From Leptospira bourretii (GTDB taxonomy: Bacteria; Spirochaetota; Leptospiria; Leptospirales; Leptospiraceae): a stretch of 64,000 nt of DNA. The position numbers and the translations under genes are program-made. The notes below the pieces were generated by a model. The model was not told where the DNA came from. It made no database searches and worked only from the letters and a program-made list of their open reading frames with translations. The DNA lies in NCBI RefSeq assembly GCF_004770145.1, contig NZ_RQFW01000024.1:124001-188000 (forward strand). Direction: 5' to 3'. This document shows, piece after piece, positions 46,147 to 55,473 of this stretch. How positions within the stretch are numbered: position 1 is the first letter of the stretch; each line of letters begins with the position of its first letter.

Positions 46147-47514
46147 TTATTCTTCTACTTCCAATATGAGAAACATGGTGTCATCAGAAAAACTATCGAG
46201 TCCGTAGTTGGTTTTTAATTCGGTGAGTAACCTAAGTTCCAGTTCTTTGATATTAGAACTTTGTCTGTGTCGATTGAGAAGTGCCAGTAGGCCTTCAGTT
46301 CCCAAGGAATTTCCTTCTGGATCTGTCGATTCAATGAGACCATCCGTATAAATAAAAAAACGATCACCTGAAGCAATGGGCATTGTTTTTTCGGAAATTG
46401 GAGGGATTTTAATATTGAACCCAAGAATCGCACCTTGGGTTTCCAATTCCTGAAAGTCTTCCCCTTTGTGTGCCAAAATCAAATAGGGATGGCCTGCATT
46501 TCCCAGGGTTAATTTTTTTTCGATAAAATCAAAAAATAAATAAATAGCAGAGGCATGGTATTTGTTTAAGTCATGAGCCAAACGATCATCTAAATAATCC
46601 ATGAGTTTGGCTGGAGCTGTTTTAAAACGATAAGGAATGGTGGATACAAGGACTTTCATGATGGATGCAACCATCGCAGAAGAAATTCCATGACCTGCCA
46701 CATCGGTTAAAAAAACTCCAACGTTTCCTTCCCGGAGTTGTACAAAATCAAAGAAGTCACCACCGATGACATTGGGACTTTTTCGATAATAAGTAAAAGC
46801 AAGACTAGGAATTTTGATATTACCAGGGAAGAGTGCATCTTGTACTTTTTTTGCAAGTTCTAACTCGTGTAACATAAACCTTCTTTCTTCCGAAAGATTG
46901 TACATGTCTGTTGTGTCTTTTCGTTTGTTTAAAACAAAAACAGTTCCGAGAGTCGCACTCCCCCAATACACTAAAATCAAAAAGTATTTACTAAAAAAAG
47001 AAAACTGATCAGAAACAGAAGAAGGTAAATTAAATATATAAACAATATGTAATATAGAAAAATAAAAAGCGCTCAGGATACATGCCTTGGGATCAAGCCT
47101 TGTGCTATACAAAAGAATGGGAAAAATAAAAGACATGAGATAGGAGTTTAATAAATAAAAACTCCCAAGGGATGGGAAGGAATGGATTCCCAACATAAAA
47201 ACTACATATACAAGACCATCTCCTACAAACCCACTGAAGTAAATGACTCTTTGGATCGGAATATTTTTTGTATAAAACTGTAATAGTAGAATCAGCCGAG
47301 CGATCGATACACCAAGAAGATACGGCAAAATTCGCATTTGGATTTCGGAAAACGGAGGTGCAATTAATAAGGAATAAACAATGATATGAGTGATAAAAAT
47401 ATAAAAGGTATATTCTTTATCATAGCGGGCTTCTACTAACTTTAAAATCTCCCATTCTGATTTAGTAGGTTTACGAAAGATTTCTTTAAAGTATAAATAA
47501 AACGAACGTGTCAA
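46147..47514 (-). CDS. Membrane SpoIIE-type PP2C phosphatase
   Basis: 455 residues. About six transmembrane helices (about 35-205), a short coiled linker (NLSEERRFMLHELELAKKVQDA), then a SpoIIE/RsbU catalytic domain with metal-binding GGDFFDF, TDVAGHGISSAMVAS, LTLGNAGHPYLIL, YTDGLIE and FSDDTMFLIL. Such phosphatases reverse anti-sigma/anti-anti-sigma phosphorylation. The domain is similar to the C-terminus of the kinase at 17789-20932. No partner switch genes are next to it. The stop of the small exported-protein gene upstream is adjacent. Confidence 0.9.
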   Translation of the reverse strand: MTRSFYLYFKEIFRKPTKSEWEILKLVEARYDKEYTFYIFITHIIVYSLLIAPPFSEIQMRILPYLLGVSIARLILLLQFYTKNIPIQRVIYFSGFVGDGLVYVVFMLGIHSFPSLGSFYLLNSYLMSFIFPILLYSTRLDPKACILSAFYFSILHIVYIFNLPSSVSDQFSFFSKYFLILVYWGSATLGTVFVLNKRKDTTDMYNLSEERRFMLHELELAKKVQDALFPGNIKIPSLAFTYYRKSPNVIGGDFFDFVQLREGNVGVFLTDVAGHGISSAMVASIMKVLVSTIPYRFKTAPAKLMDYLDDRLAHDLNKYHASAIYLFFDFIEKKLTLGNAGHPYLILAHKGEDFQELETQGAILGFNIKIPPISEKTMPIASGDRFFIYTDGLIESTDPEGNSLGTEGLLALLNRHRQSSNIKELELRLLTELKTNYGLDSFSDDTMFLILEVEE

Positions 47515-47856
47515 TCAGGGTTCTCCCCATACCAAAGTTTGGATCTCTGATCCATTCAAGGTGATGGTGAAAGGTTTTCCGGAATCCAAATACTTGTCCA
47601 TTTGATTCGCAAGTTCGAACGCTTTTTTCTCATCTTCCATTCGGAAGAAAAAAGGGTGAGACAGGGCCTTATAATTGTAGGGGAATCGTTCGGAAACAAT
47701 GAGTGTCACCCGGTAATGGTCGGGCCTCCTTTCCATTACAATATGAGAGACTTCTTTTCTAGTTAAAATCCGAACATCAGGTCGTAAATTCCACGGATTG
47801 ATTTCAGCGAAAAGGATTCCGGGTAAAAAAAAGCATAGACCAACAAATCCTTTCAT
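47515..47856 (-). CDS. Small exported protein, unknown function
   Basis: 113 residues from the ATG at 47856 (a TTG at 47868 is in frame). Signal peptide KGFVGLCFFLPGILFA. The mature part (INPWNLRPDVRILTRKEVSH ... NGSEIQTLVW) shows no recognised family. It ends just before the SpoIIE phosphatase start, so the two are co-transcribed, and is divergent from the metallopeptidase gene with almost no intergenic space. Confidence 0.65.
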   Translation of the reverse strand: MKGFVGLCFFLPGILFAEINPWNLRPDVRILTRKEVSHIVMERRPDHYRVTLIVSERFPYNYKALSHPFFFRMEDEKKAFELANQMDKYLDSGKPFTITLNGSEIQTLVWGEP

Positions 47857-47875
47857 ATAGAAATACAATCGGCAA

Positions 47876-48901
47876 ATGCGAACGAATCCTTACATCATAT
47901 CCCTCTTTCCTTTTCTTTTTTGGGTCTGCACACCCAATTCATTTTCCCTTCCCGAAAACCCGTATGCCAGTTGGGCAAAAAATAATATTGGATTACAATC
48001 AAAGAATCTTCCGCAGATCCAAGGCAGTTGGAATACAAGAGTTTATCCTTTGGATTCCAAACGGTTGGACACTCTCACAAACATCAATGCCATCGATGGA
48101 ATTGCAGACGTTCCCAAACCCACTAAGGATTTATCTCCCTGGAAAAAAGAACTAGGCCAAATGAATCAATCCATGCCAAAAGAACTCAGTAGGCTTTTGG
48201 ATTCTTATGTTTACGGAATATTTTTTGTCACAGACTTAGGTTCCACAGGACTCACAGGGATTGTCAGAGATGAGCAGGGAAAACCAATCGGTGGGATCTT
48301 ATTTTTAGATTCGGGTCTCCTCATCCAAGGTTGTAATGACTGGGCCACAAAAAAAGAATCTACAGCTTTTTTACCTTCTAAGGAACATTCCATCCAAGTC
48401 CACTTAGATGATTCTAATTCCAAAGAAATTGCACTTCGATTCATCATCTTACATGAGTTAGGCCATATTTTATCCATCGTTTATAAACAACTCCCCGATT
48501 TTTCAGAAGCACAAAGAGATTTTAGAAAATTTCCTCTCTTCGATGGAATATGGTGGTCGGAAACTGAGTCTCCCTACGAAGCCACTTTTTTTCCCGAAAG
48601 AAACAAAATCAAATTTTACCAAAGTTCTCCAACTCTTTCCTTATTTCCAGAAGGAAAACTAATTTATAAAAAACTAACCAATACTGGGTTTGTTTCGTTA
48701 TATGCAGCAACAAATGCAGATGATACCTATGCAGAAGCATTTGCACAATATGTACATGTGTTTTTATACAAAAAAGAATATAAGGTTATCCTAACTTCCA
48801 ATGGAAATTCGGAAACAATCCTCCTCGATCCGATTCGAAAAGAAGGAGGGAGAAGATTTCGTGAAACATTCCAAAACATTTTTGCAAATCAAAGTCCTTA
48901 G
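47876..48901 (+). CDS. Putative exported zinc metallopeptidase (HExxH)
   Basis: 341 residues. Signal-like N-terminus (YIISLFPFLFWVC) with Cys18, possibly a lipoprotein. A zincin motif HELGHIL lies in FIILHELGHILSIVYK, and a later Glu in DTYAEAFAQYVHVFL suits the third zinc ligand of a gluzincin. I do not recognise a named family. Substrate unknown; activity is inferred from the motif pair. The outer-membrane-like gene that follows begins inside its 3' end. Confidence 0.65.
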   Translation: MRTNPYIISLFPFLFWVCTPNSFSLPENPYASWAKNNIGLQSKNLPQIQGSWNTRVYPLDSKRLDTLTNINAIDGIADVPKPTKDLSPWKKELGQMNQSMPKELSRLLDSYVYGIFFVTDLGSTGLTGIVRDEQGKPIGGILFLDSGLLIQGCNDWATKKESTAFLPSKEHSIQVHLDDSNSKEIALRFIILHELGHILSIVYKQLPDFSEAQRDFRKFPLFDGIWWSETESPYEATFFPERNKIKFYQSSPTLSLFPEGKLIYKKLTNTGFVSLYAATNADDTYAEAFAQYVHVFLYKKEYKVILTSNGNSETILLDPIRKEGGRRFRETFQNIFANQSP

Positions 48902-50189
48902 TTTTTTATTTCTGATTCTTATCATAACGTCCCCTACTTGGTCGGAAACAAAACTCGATGAAACAAAACCTCTCCTCATTGAAACGAATACAGAAATTGT
49001 ATCGGACTTTCTTTGGAGAGGAAATTCCTTCGCAGGGGAAGCCGAAAACCGTAGGAATGGTGCCACCTACCAAAGTTTTACTTATGCCCCAGCTCTCCAA
49101 CCCAGTATCAATGTTTGGTCACCGGAAAAAAAATTCCAATGGTCCCTTTTTGGAAATTTCCAACTAACAAACAGAGACGATAGAGATTCGGATAGGCGTA
49201 TATTCCAATCAAAACCTGGTGGTGTTGGGCCTTCTTATTTGGGAGAAGAGGCAAAATTTTATGATCCGTACGACCAGGACCCTTGTGTTCGTTCCATCCA
49301 AGAAAGAATCTCAAACGGCGGAGAAGGAAACGATCCTTGTTTGGGATACAGTCCAAATGGTGGTTATGGTCCGAAAAAAGAACCAAACGGTAACAAACGA
49401 TCGGACGGAATGTTTTTTTCCATGAGTTATCATTTTGATCCCAGTCGTTATGGAGATTTTGTGGTTGGGATTTGGTTTTATAATACATTCCAAAAAACAC
49501 CCAATTCAATTCTTGCTCCGAACACTCAGAAACAAAATCCTTATGTTTCAGGAGGACCATCTAACATACAAAATGCGAATAATCCTGACGCCATCACACG
49601 GCTTGTTTGGCACGAATACTTTGTACAATGGAAACTTCCCTTTCTAAAAATAGTGAAACCTACCCTTTCCTACTACACGCAGTATTCTACTGAGAATGGC
49701 GGACTTATGTCCGGAAAAAATTATCTTTCCTTAAGTGCTTCCTATACATTTCGAGAAGAAGAATTTTTTCGGATTATGCCTCATTTCAATTTAGGTTATG
49801 CCATGAGTAATAATGCGGTTGATAATCGCAACGGAATCCAAGACATCACCACATCCACTTCCTTTTTCTTTGGTGATTTTTTTATCAAACTAGCACATAT
49901 CTTTCGTCCGGACCTCTACCTTTGGGACACAAATAATTATTATGGATATGCGGGAGGTGATCCCAACAAAGCACACTGGAACCGAAGTTCAGAAGATGGA
50001 AAAGTAACCAATCCTTCTCGGATTTATGGTGCGGACAATACCTCAATTCTTAACTCAATCGAACAGATCAATACCGGGAATTCCCTTGTGGATGCATTTG
50101 CAAAAACTTGGCTCAGAGAATCATATACCCTACAAAAAATCCCATCTCATTTATTCTATGTTAGCTTAGGATATTCAAAAACATTTTAG
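48861..50189 (+). CDS. Probable outer-membrane beta-barrel protein, unknown function
   Basis: 442 residues from the GTG at 48861 (KHSKTFLQIKVLSFLFLILI, a good signal peptide). An ATG at 48801 gives an extension into the preceding gene. The beginning of the mature part (TEIVSDFLWRGNSF) recalls barrel families of the TIGR02001 kind. Many later aromatic strands follow (SMSYHFDPSRYGDFVVGIWF, SLSASYTFREEEFF) and it ends with a terminal Phe (YVSLGYSKTF), the standard outer-membrane insertion signal. It overlaps the metallopeptidase gene by 41 bases. Confidence 0.72.
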   Translation: MKHSKTFLQIKVLSFLFLILIITSPTWSETKLDETKPLLIETNTEIVSDFLWRGNSFAGEAENRRNGATYQSFTYAPALQPSINVWSPEKKFQWSLFGNFQLTNRDDRDSDRRIFQSKPGGVGPSYLGEEAKFYDPYDQDPCVRSIQERISNGGEGNDPCLGYSPNGGYGPKKEPNGNKRSDGMFFSMSYHFDPSRYGDFVVGIWFYNTFQKTPNSILAPNTQKQNPYVSGGPSNIQNANNPDAITRLVWHEYFVQWKLPFLKIVKPTLSYYTQYSTENGGLMSGKNYLSLSASYTFREEEFFRIMPHFNLGYAMSNNAVDNRNGIQDITTSTSFFFGDFFIKLAHIFRPDLYLWDTNNYYGYAGGDPNKAHWNRSSEDGKVTNPSRIYGADNTSILNSIEQINTGNSLVDAFAKTWLRESYTLQKIPSHLFYVSLGYSKTF

Positions 50190-50211
50190 TTCCACTTTGT
50201 CCGGTTTGTTT

Positions 50212-50234
50212 TTTCCTAATTTAATATTAGGAAA
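50212..50234 (+). promoter_or_regulatory. Perfect 9-bp inverted repeat ahead of the chemotaxis operon promoter
   Basis: TTTCCTAAT (50212-50220), loop TTAAT, ATTAGGAAA (50226-50234). It lies between the end of the outer-membrane gene and the putative promoter at 50238. It may be the terminator of the previous gene (though no T-run follows) or an operator. Confidence 0.4.
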
Positions 50235-50237
50235 GGC

Positions 50238-50265
50238 TTGACTAACCCAATTCATAAATTAAAAT
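50238..50265 (+). promoter_or_regulatory. Candidate sigma-70-type promoter of the chemotaxis operon
   Basis: TTGACT (50238-50243) and TAAAAT (50260-50265) with a 16-base spacer, followed by an AGGGA Shine-Dalgarno about 6 bases before the ATG at 50290. This suggests housekeeping rather than sigma-28 transcription. Confidence 0.5.
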
Positions 50266-50289
50266 TCCGTCCACCTCTAGGGAAAAACT

Positions 50290-52038
50290 ATGAAATGGAT
50301 TCACGATCTTAAAATTCGAGTCAAATTACTTTTGGCTTTTATGGTAACCATTCTATTGATGATTGTTGTCGCAGGAGCTAGTTTCTATTCGGCACGTCAA
50401 ATTTTAGCATCACTTCATACTGTGTTTGAAGATCGAGTGGTGCCAATTAGCCAAATCAAAGAAGTTTCTGATGCCTATTTGATTGGAATTGTAGATTCCG
50501 CCAATAAGGTCCGATCCAAAAAAATTACAGTGGAAGAAGCACTGGAATCAATTAGAGAATCAGAAGCCAAAGCAGATGCAGTTTGGAAAGTATATCTCGG
50601 AACCTATCTTGTTCCCGAAGAAAAAGCGATCATTGATCAGATGGAAAAAGAATTTCCCCCACTCAAAGCCGGGGTCAAACAACTCCGCATCCTCCTAGAA
50701 ACAAGAAACGAAGTCGAACTTGAAAAATTTGTCACTGTGGATATGTATCCCATCTTTGAACCACTCACACACCACCTAGATGATTTGATTCGTGTTCAAT
50801 TGAAAGTGGCCAAAGAAGAATATCATAAATCAGAAGCACAATTCAAAAGTTCTTTAGCCATTGTCACTGCAGTAGTTGCCATTGCTTTTGTTTTGGTGTT
50901 TGTCATTGCGATCTTTTTCTCCGATTCCATTGCCGCTCCTATGAAAAAAATTGTAGAAGTTGCACAAACCGTTTCCATCGGAGATTTGGATGTTGATTTA
51001 GAAACAAAACATAAAACTCATGGCAATGCAAAACACTTAGAAGGAAACGAAATCCAACAACTTTCACAAGCCTTTATGGAACTTGTTTCTTTTATCAAAG
51101 AACGAGCCGAACACTTAGAACGGATTGCTAATTCTGATCTCAGTGCAGATGTCACACTCAAATCTGAACGAGACCAATTGGGTTTAAGTTTACGTCGTAT
51201 GCTCATTAATTTGTCTGATGTAGTGGAAAAACTATATTTTTCCTCACAAGAAGTGGATTTGGGAGCACAACAATTAGCGGATGCCAGCACTTCTCTTTCA
51301 GAAGCAGCCAGCGAACAAGCAAGTGCTGTAGAAGAAATTTCAGCAACCCTCACGGAAATCAGTAACAGTTTCCTTGCAAATGCAGAAAATGCAGAAAGGA
51401 TGACGGAATTTTCAGAATCAACCGCAAAACAAGCATTAGAAGGAAATTCAAAAATGAAAGATCTCGTCTCTGCAATGGGAGAGATTAGTAATTCTTTTGA
51501 TCAAATTTCAAAAATCAACAAAGTCATCAATGATATTGCATTTCAAACCAATATCTTAGCACTCAATGCAGCGGTAGAAGCGGCAAGAGCAGGACAACAT
51601 GGGAAAGGATTTGCTGTCGTCGCAGAAGAAGTTCGAAATCTTGCTCAAAAAAGTGCAAATGCTGCTGACGAAACCACCCTACTCATTGAGTCTTCGATGA
51701 AAAAAGTAAAACTAGGAAATGATGCTACTGAAAAAACAGCCGAAGTTCTTGGCCAAATTTCAGATAGTGCTGAAAATGTAAGTAATCTCACAAAAGATTT
51801 AGCATTATCCATTCATGAACAAAAATCTGCCGTTTTACAAATCACCCAAGGAATTGACCAGGTAACAACCGTCACATCAACGACTGCTGCATCTGCGGAA
51901 GAAGTGGCCGCCTCCAGTGAAACCCTAAAACGACAAGTTGAAATTATGCGTTCTGTGATCATGAGTTTCAAATTGAAAGATGATGGGGCCAAATCAACAG
52001 CCCTCACTCGGGTCGAAAGACCAAGAATCGTACTGTAG
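50290..52038 (+). CDS. Methyl-accepting chemotaxis protein
   Basis: 582 residues. TM1 at about 12-34, a four-helix-bundle (4HB_MCP) periplasmic domain to about 185, TM2 at about 190-215, HAMP, then the signalling domain with the hairpin tip [21 protein letters not shown] and the [15 protein letters not shown] stretch. Glu/Gln methylation-type helices flank the tip. The ligand cannot be predicted. It is the first gene of the mcp-cheW-cheA-cheB operon. Confidence 0.95.
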   Translation: MKWIHDLKIRVKLLLAFMVTILLMIVVAGASFYSARQILASLHTVFEDRVVPISQIKEVSDAYLIGIVDSANKVRSKKITVEEALESIRESEAKADAVWKVYLGTYLVPEEKAIIDQMEKEFPPLKAGVKQLRILLETRNEVELEKFVTVDMYPIFEPLTHHLDDLIRVQLKVAKEEYHKSEAQFKSSLAIVTAVVAIAFVLVFVIAIFFSDSIAAPMKKIVEVAQTVSIGDLDVDLETKHKTHGNAKHLEGNEIQQLSQAFMELVSFIKERAEHLERIANSDLSADVTLKSERDQLGLSLRRMLINLSDVVEKLYFSSQEVDLGAQQLADASTSLSEAASEQASAVEEISATLTEISNSFLANAENAERMTEFSESTAKQALEGNSKMKDLVSAMGEISNSFDQISKINKVINDIAFQTNILALNAAVEAARAGQHGKGFAVVAEEVRNLAQKSANAADETTLLIESSMKKVKLGNDATEKTAEVLGQISDSAENVSNLTKDLALSIHEQKSAVLQITQGIDQVTTVTSTTAASAEEVAASSETLKRQVEIMRSVIMSFKLKDDGAKSTALTRVERPRIVL

Positions 52039-52045
52039 GCCAGTG

Positions 52046-52549
52046 ATGAGTCAGCAATTAAAATCATGGGACATGGACGCAGATGAAGATACCATGAAAG
52101 ATTTGTATCTTTGTTTCAGTTTGGAAAATAGGGATTATGCTTTTGAAGTTCGCCACCTAACAGAGATTTTGGCTCTACCAGCCATTACTACAATCCCTGG
52201 AACGGCACCTTTCCTAAAAGGTGTAATCAATATACGGGGAAAAATCATACCAGTGATGGATGTTCGAATGCGATTTGATATTCCATTTAAACCCTATCAC
52301 GAAAGAACTTGTGTACTTCTTGTTGAGTTGGATGGTTTGCCTCTTGGTTTGATCGTCGATACTGTAAACGATGTTTTGCGGATTCCTTCAGAAAATATAG
52401 ATTTAGCTCCAAAAATTGGAGAATCCAAATCCTCTCGTTTCATTTATGCAACAGGAAGAGTGGGAGATTCGGTAAAAATTCTAATCAATCTACAAAGATT
52501 ACTAACGGAAGAAGAAACTGTTTTGATTAAGGACATTCCGGGAAATTAA
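52046..52549 (+). CDS. cheW: CheW adaptor
   Basis: 167 residues from the ATG at 52046. An in-frame ATG inside the MCP gene at 51980 is rejected. LYLCFSLENRDYAFEVRHLTEIL, GTAPFLKGVINIRGKIIPVMD and LIVDTVNDVLRI are typical of CheW, the SH3-like adaptor that couples MCPs to CheA. It starts 7 bases after the mcp stop and ends 3 bases before cheA. Confidence 0.95.
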   Translation: MSQQLKSWDMDADEDTMKDLYLCFSLENRDYAFEVRHLTEILALPAITTIPGTAPFLKGVINIRGKIIPVMDVRMRFDIPFKPYHERTCVLLVELDGLPLGLIVDTVNDVLRIPSENIDLAPKIGESKSSRFIYATGRVGDSVKILINLQRLLTEEETVLIKDIPGN

Positions 52550-52552
52550 TCC

Positions 52553-54433
52553 ATGGAAAGAGACGATGTATTAGAATATCTTCTAGAAGCACGGGAAACA
52601 CTTGAAAACATCGAAAAGGATCTACTCCAATTCGAGAAATCAACGTTAGATGGAAGTCTCGTAGAAAGAGATCTACTTGATACATTATTTCGACATTTCC
52701 ATACTATTAAAGGAAGTTCTGGTTTTTTTGGATTATCCGCTATCGTAAAAATGGCACATGCTGCCGAAAATCTTCTCGATTATTTGCGTAACCATCCAGA
52801 AGCGCAAGATGAAGATACTTTAGAACTACTCATCACGGCCCTTGACCACTTAAACGAACTAGTGGAACACGAAGAATCATCTCCTTCTGGTGGTGATTTT
52901 TATAAAGAGGAACAAACTCAATTTTTAAAAAAACTAAACGAAAAAAATGATTTAATCCGACTGAAACAAATTCAAACAGAAGAATTCGCTGAACCCAAAC
53001 AAGAAGAATCTGAGTTTGGATTGTTTTCAGAAACAAAGTTGAGCGAAAATTCAAACGAAGAATTTGGATTGTTTTTAGAAAGTTCGGATCCAAATCCAAA
53101 AGAAGAGTTTGGTCTATTTACAAATGATTCTGAACAAGCACCGAAAGAAGAGTTTGGACTGTTCGCAAAAAAAGAAGAAACACTGGGGAAAGAATCTCTT
53201 CAAAAAACAGAAGAGATTTTAAAAACGGAAAAAAAACCTGTAATCAAAAAAGACATTCGAATTGATACCGATAAACTGGATTCTCTTCTCGACATTGTTG
53301 GGGAAATTGTCATCACAGAGCCCATGGTAACGGATCATCCCGATATCACAAAACTCAAACTTGAAAACTTTCAAAAAACAGCCCTACAGTTAAAAAAATT
53401 AATAAGAAACCTTCAGGAAATCACTCTTAGTTTACGGATGGTTCCGATTGCCGGAATTTTCACTCGAATGGAACGTCTCGTGAGAGACACCGCCAAAAAA
53501 ACAGGCAAACAAGTGTTACTGAGTATCTCCGGAGAAGATACTGAAATAGATAAATCCATCATAGAAGAAATGTATGACCCCTTAGTTCATATCATTCGAA
53601 ATGCCATTGATCACGGATTAGAGACACCGCAAGAAAGAAAAGAAGCTGGCAAACAACCGCAAGGAACGATCCAACTAACAGCAAACCAATCTGGAAAAGA
53701 AGTTTGGATTGAAGTCCGCGATGATGGAAAAGGTCTCAGTCGGGAAAAAATTTTAAATAAAGCCGTATCACTTGGACTCATCCACCAATCGGAAACAGAA
53801 AACTTGGAAGACAAAGATGTTTGGGAATTTTTATTTCATCCTGGATTTTCTACTGCAAACCAAGTAACAGATTTATCAGGTAGAGGTGTTGGTCTAGATG
53901 TGGTTAGGAAAAATGTAACCACATTAAAAGGATTTGTTGATGTATTTTCGAACTATGGATACGGGACAACATTTCTCATTCGAGTTCCTTTGACTCTTGC
54001 CATCATTGAAGGACTTGTGGTTCGTAAATCGGACACTTATTTTATTTTACCTTCCATTGATGTAAAGGAATCCATGTATCTTTCCAATGAACCAATCAAC
54101 GAATTATATAAAAACAACCATAGTATTCAATATAGAACCAACCAGATTTCCATTGTCGATATAAACTTACTATTTGGAAAAGATTCTGAATTAAACGACC
54201 AAAGATCCCTGAAAGAAAAATACTTAATCGTTACAGAATCACACGAAAAACAAATGGGAATTGTTTTTGATGAGATCTTAGGAAACCAGTCAATTGTAAT
54301 TAAACCCATATCACCAATATTTAAAAATATCAATGGTCTTGCCGGCTGCACCATACTCGGCAACGGTCATGCAGGTTTAATCCTCGATGTAAGAAAACTC
54401 ATTAGCAATCATTTATCGTCGGTGACTATATGA
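52553..54433 (+). CDS. cheA: CheA chemotaxis histidine kinase with FGLF-repeat linker
   Basis: 626 residues. HPt (P1) domain with phospho-acceptor His50 in FRHFHTIKGSSGFFGL. There is no recognisable P2 domain; instead a linker of about 90 acidic residues holds four FGLF motifs at 155-158, 171-174, 186-189 and 201-204. P3 dimerisation (KLDSLLDIVGEIVITE), P4 ATPase (HIIRNAIDHGLE, DDGKGLSREKI, GRGVGLDVVRKNV) and CheW-like P5 (about 490-626) follow. The repeats may bind response regulators in place of P2. The last bases overlap cheB (ATGA). Confidence 0.95.
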   Translation: MERDDVLEYLLEARETLENIEKDLLQFEKSTLDGSLVERDLLDTLFRHFHTIKGSSGFFGLSAIVKMAHAAENLLDYLRNHPEAQDEDTLELLITALDHLNELVEHEESSPSGGDFYKEEQTQFLKKLNEKNDLIRLKQIQTEEFAEPKQEESEFGLFSETKLSENSNEEFGLFLESSDPNPKEEFGLFTNDSEQAPKEEFGLFAKKEETLGKESLQKTEEILKTEKKPVIKKDIRIDTDKLDSLLDIVGEIVITEPMVTDHPDITKLKLENFQKTALQLKKLIRNLQEITLSLRMVPIAGIFTRMERLVRDTAKKTGKQVLLSISGEDTEIDKSIIEEMYDPLVHIIRNAIDHGLETPQERKEAGKQPQGTIQLTANQSGKEVWIEVRDDGKGLSREKILNKAVSLGLIHQSETENLEDKDVWEFLFHPGFSTANQVTDLSGRGVGLDVVRKNVTTLKGFVDVFSNYGYGTTFLIRVPLTLAIIEGLVVRKSDTYFILPSIDVKESMYLSNEPINELYKNNHSIQYRTNQISIVDINLLFGKDSELNDQRSLKEKYLIVTESHEKQMGIVFDEILGNQSIVIKPISPIFKNINGLAGCTILGNGHAGLILDVRKLISNHLSSVTI

Positions 54434-55473
54434 AAAAACACACAGTCATTGTTGTGGATGATCAAAAATCCGTACGCAGTATGATCAAACGTTGGATTGA
54501 ATCCGATCCAAATTGGGAAGTGATAGGAGAAGCAGCAAACCCTTTTGAAGCCAGGGATCTCATCGTAGAAAAACAACCAGAGGTTATGACCTTAGATGTT
54601 CATATGCCAGGAATGGATGGAATTGTTTTTCTAAAAAAACTTCTCCCACAATACCCAATGCCAGTCATTATGTTTAGTTCCTCCACCACAGAAGGTGCTA
54701 GTATAACATTGGAAGCATTGGAAGCAGGAGCCTTTGATTATGTTACCAAACCAATAGGCACTCCTGAAAGTTTAGCCGAAACCAAAGAAGATTTACTCTC
54801 AAAATTAAACGAAAGTCTAAACTACAACATAACGAGAGTTAATATTTACCATCAAACAGAACTCCCAAAAACAAAAAAAGAACACCAAAGAACTACCTTC
54901 AAAAGAAAATTTATTTTCATTGGATCTTCCACAGGAGGAACAACTGCGTTACGAAATTTATTAAACGACGTGGATGAAACATTTCCACCTATCCTAATTG
55001 CACAACATATGCCTGAAAACTTTACTTCATTGTTTGCGCAACGACTCAATTCTGATTTAAAGGTGCAGGTGAAAGAAGCAAAAGACAAAGAAGTTTTACA
55101 AACTGGTCATGTGTACATTGCTCCAGGGAATTATCATCTTGGGATTCAAAAAATTGGTGCAGAGTATTATACAAAAATATTCCAAACAGATAAAAAAAAT
55201 GGGCATAGACCTTCTGTGGATGTTTTATTCGAATCTGCAAACGAATTAGGAATCGCAGAGAATAGTATCGGCATTATACTCACCGGAATGGGTAGCGATG
55301 GAGCATCTGGTCTATTGGCATTAAAAAACCAAGGCTGTCTCACCATTGGACAAAACAAAGAAACCTGCGTGGTTTACGGAATGCCAAAAGTTGCCTACGA
55401 ATTAGGAGCCGTCACATACCAAGTTCCCTTAAATACAATAGTAGAAAAAATTAAGGAAATTGCTTCATTATGA
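54430..55473 (+). CDS. cheB: CheB chemoreceptor glutamate methylesterase/response regulator
   Basis: 347 residues. Receiver domain with Asp56 in MTLDVHMPGMDG and Lys108 in YVTKPIG. A linker follows, then the methylesterase domain with catalytic Ser167 in FIGSSTGGTTALR, His193 in IAQHMPENFT and the Asp of GMGSDGASGL. It removes methyl groups from MCPs. There is no cheR in this cluster, so the methyltransferase must be encoded elsewhere. It overlaps cheA by 4 bases and the next gene by 4. Confidence 0.96.
   Translation: MKKHTVIVVDDQKSVRSMIKRWIESDPNWEVIGEAANPFEARDLIVEKQPEVMTLDVHMPGMDGIVFLKKLLPQYPMPVIMFSSSTTEGASITLEALEAGAFDYVTKPIGTPESLAETKEDLLSKLNESLNYNITRVNIYHQTELPKTKKEHQRTTFKRKFIFIGSSTGGTTALRNLLNDVDETFPPILIAQHMPENFTSLFAQRLNSDLKVQVKEAKDKEVLQTGHVYIAPGNYHLGIQKIGAEYYTKIFQTDKKNGHRPSVDVLFESANELGIAENSIGIILTGMGSDGASGLLALKNQGCLTIGQNKETCVVYGMPKVAYELGAVTYQVPLNTIVEKIKEIASL

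Noticed and set aside
51980..52045. N-terminal extension of CheW into the mcp gene
   Set aside because: It lies in MCP coding sequence and gives a non-CheW-like start; the ATG at 52046 fits the family.
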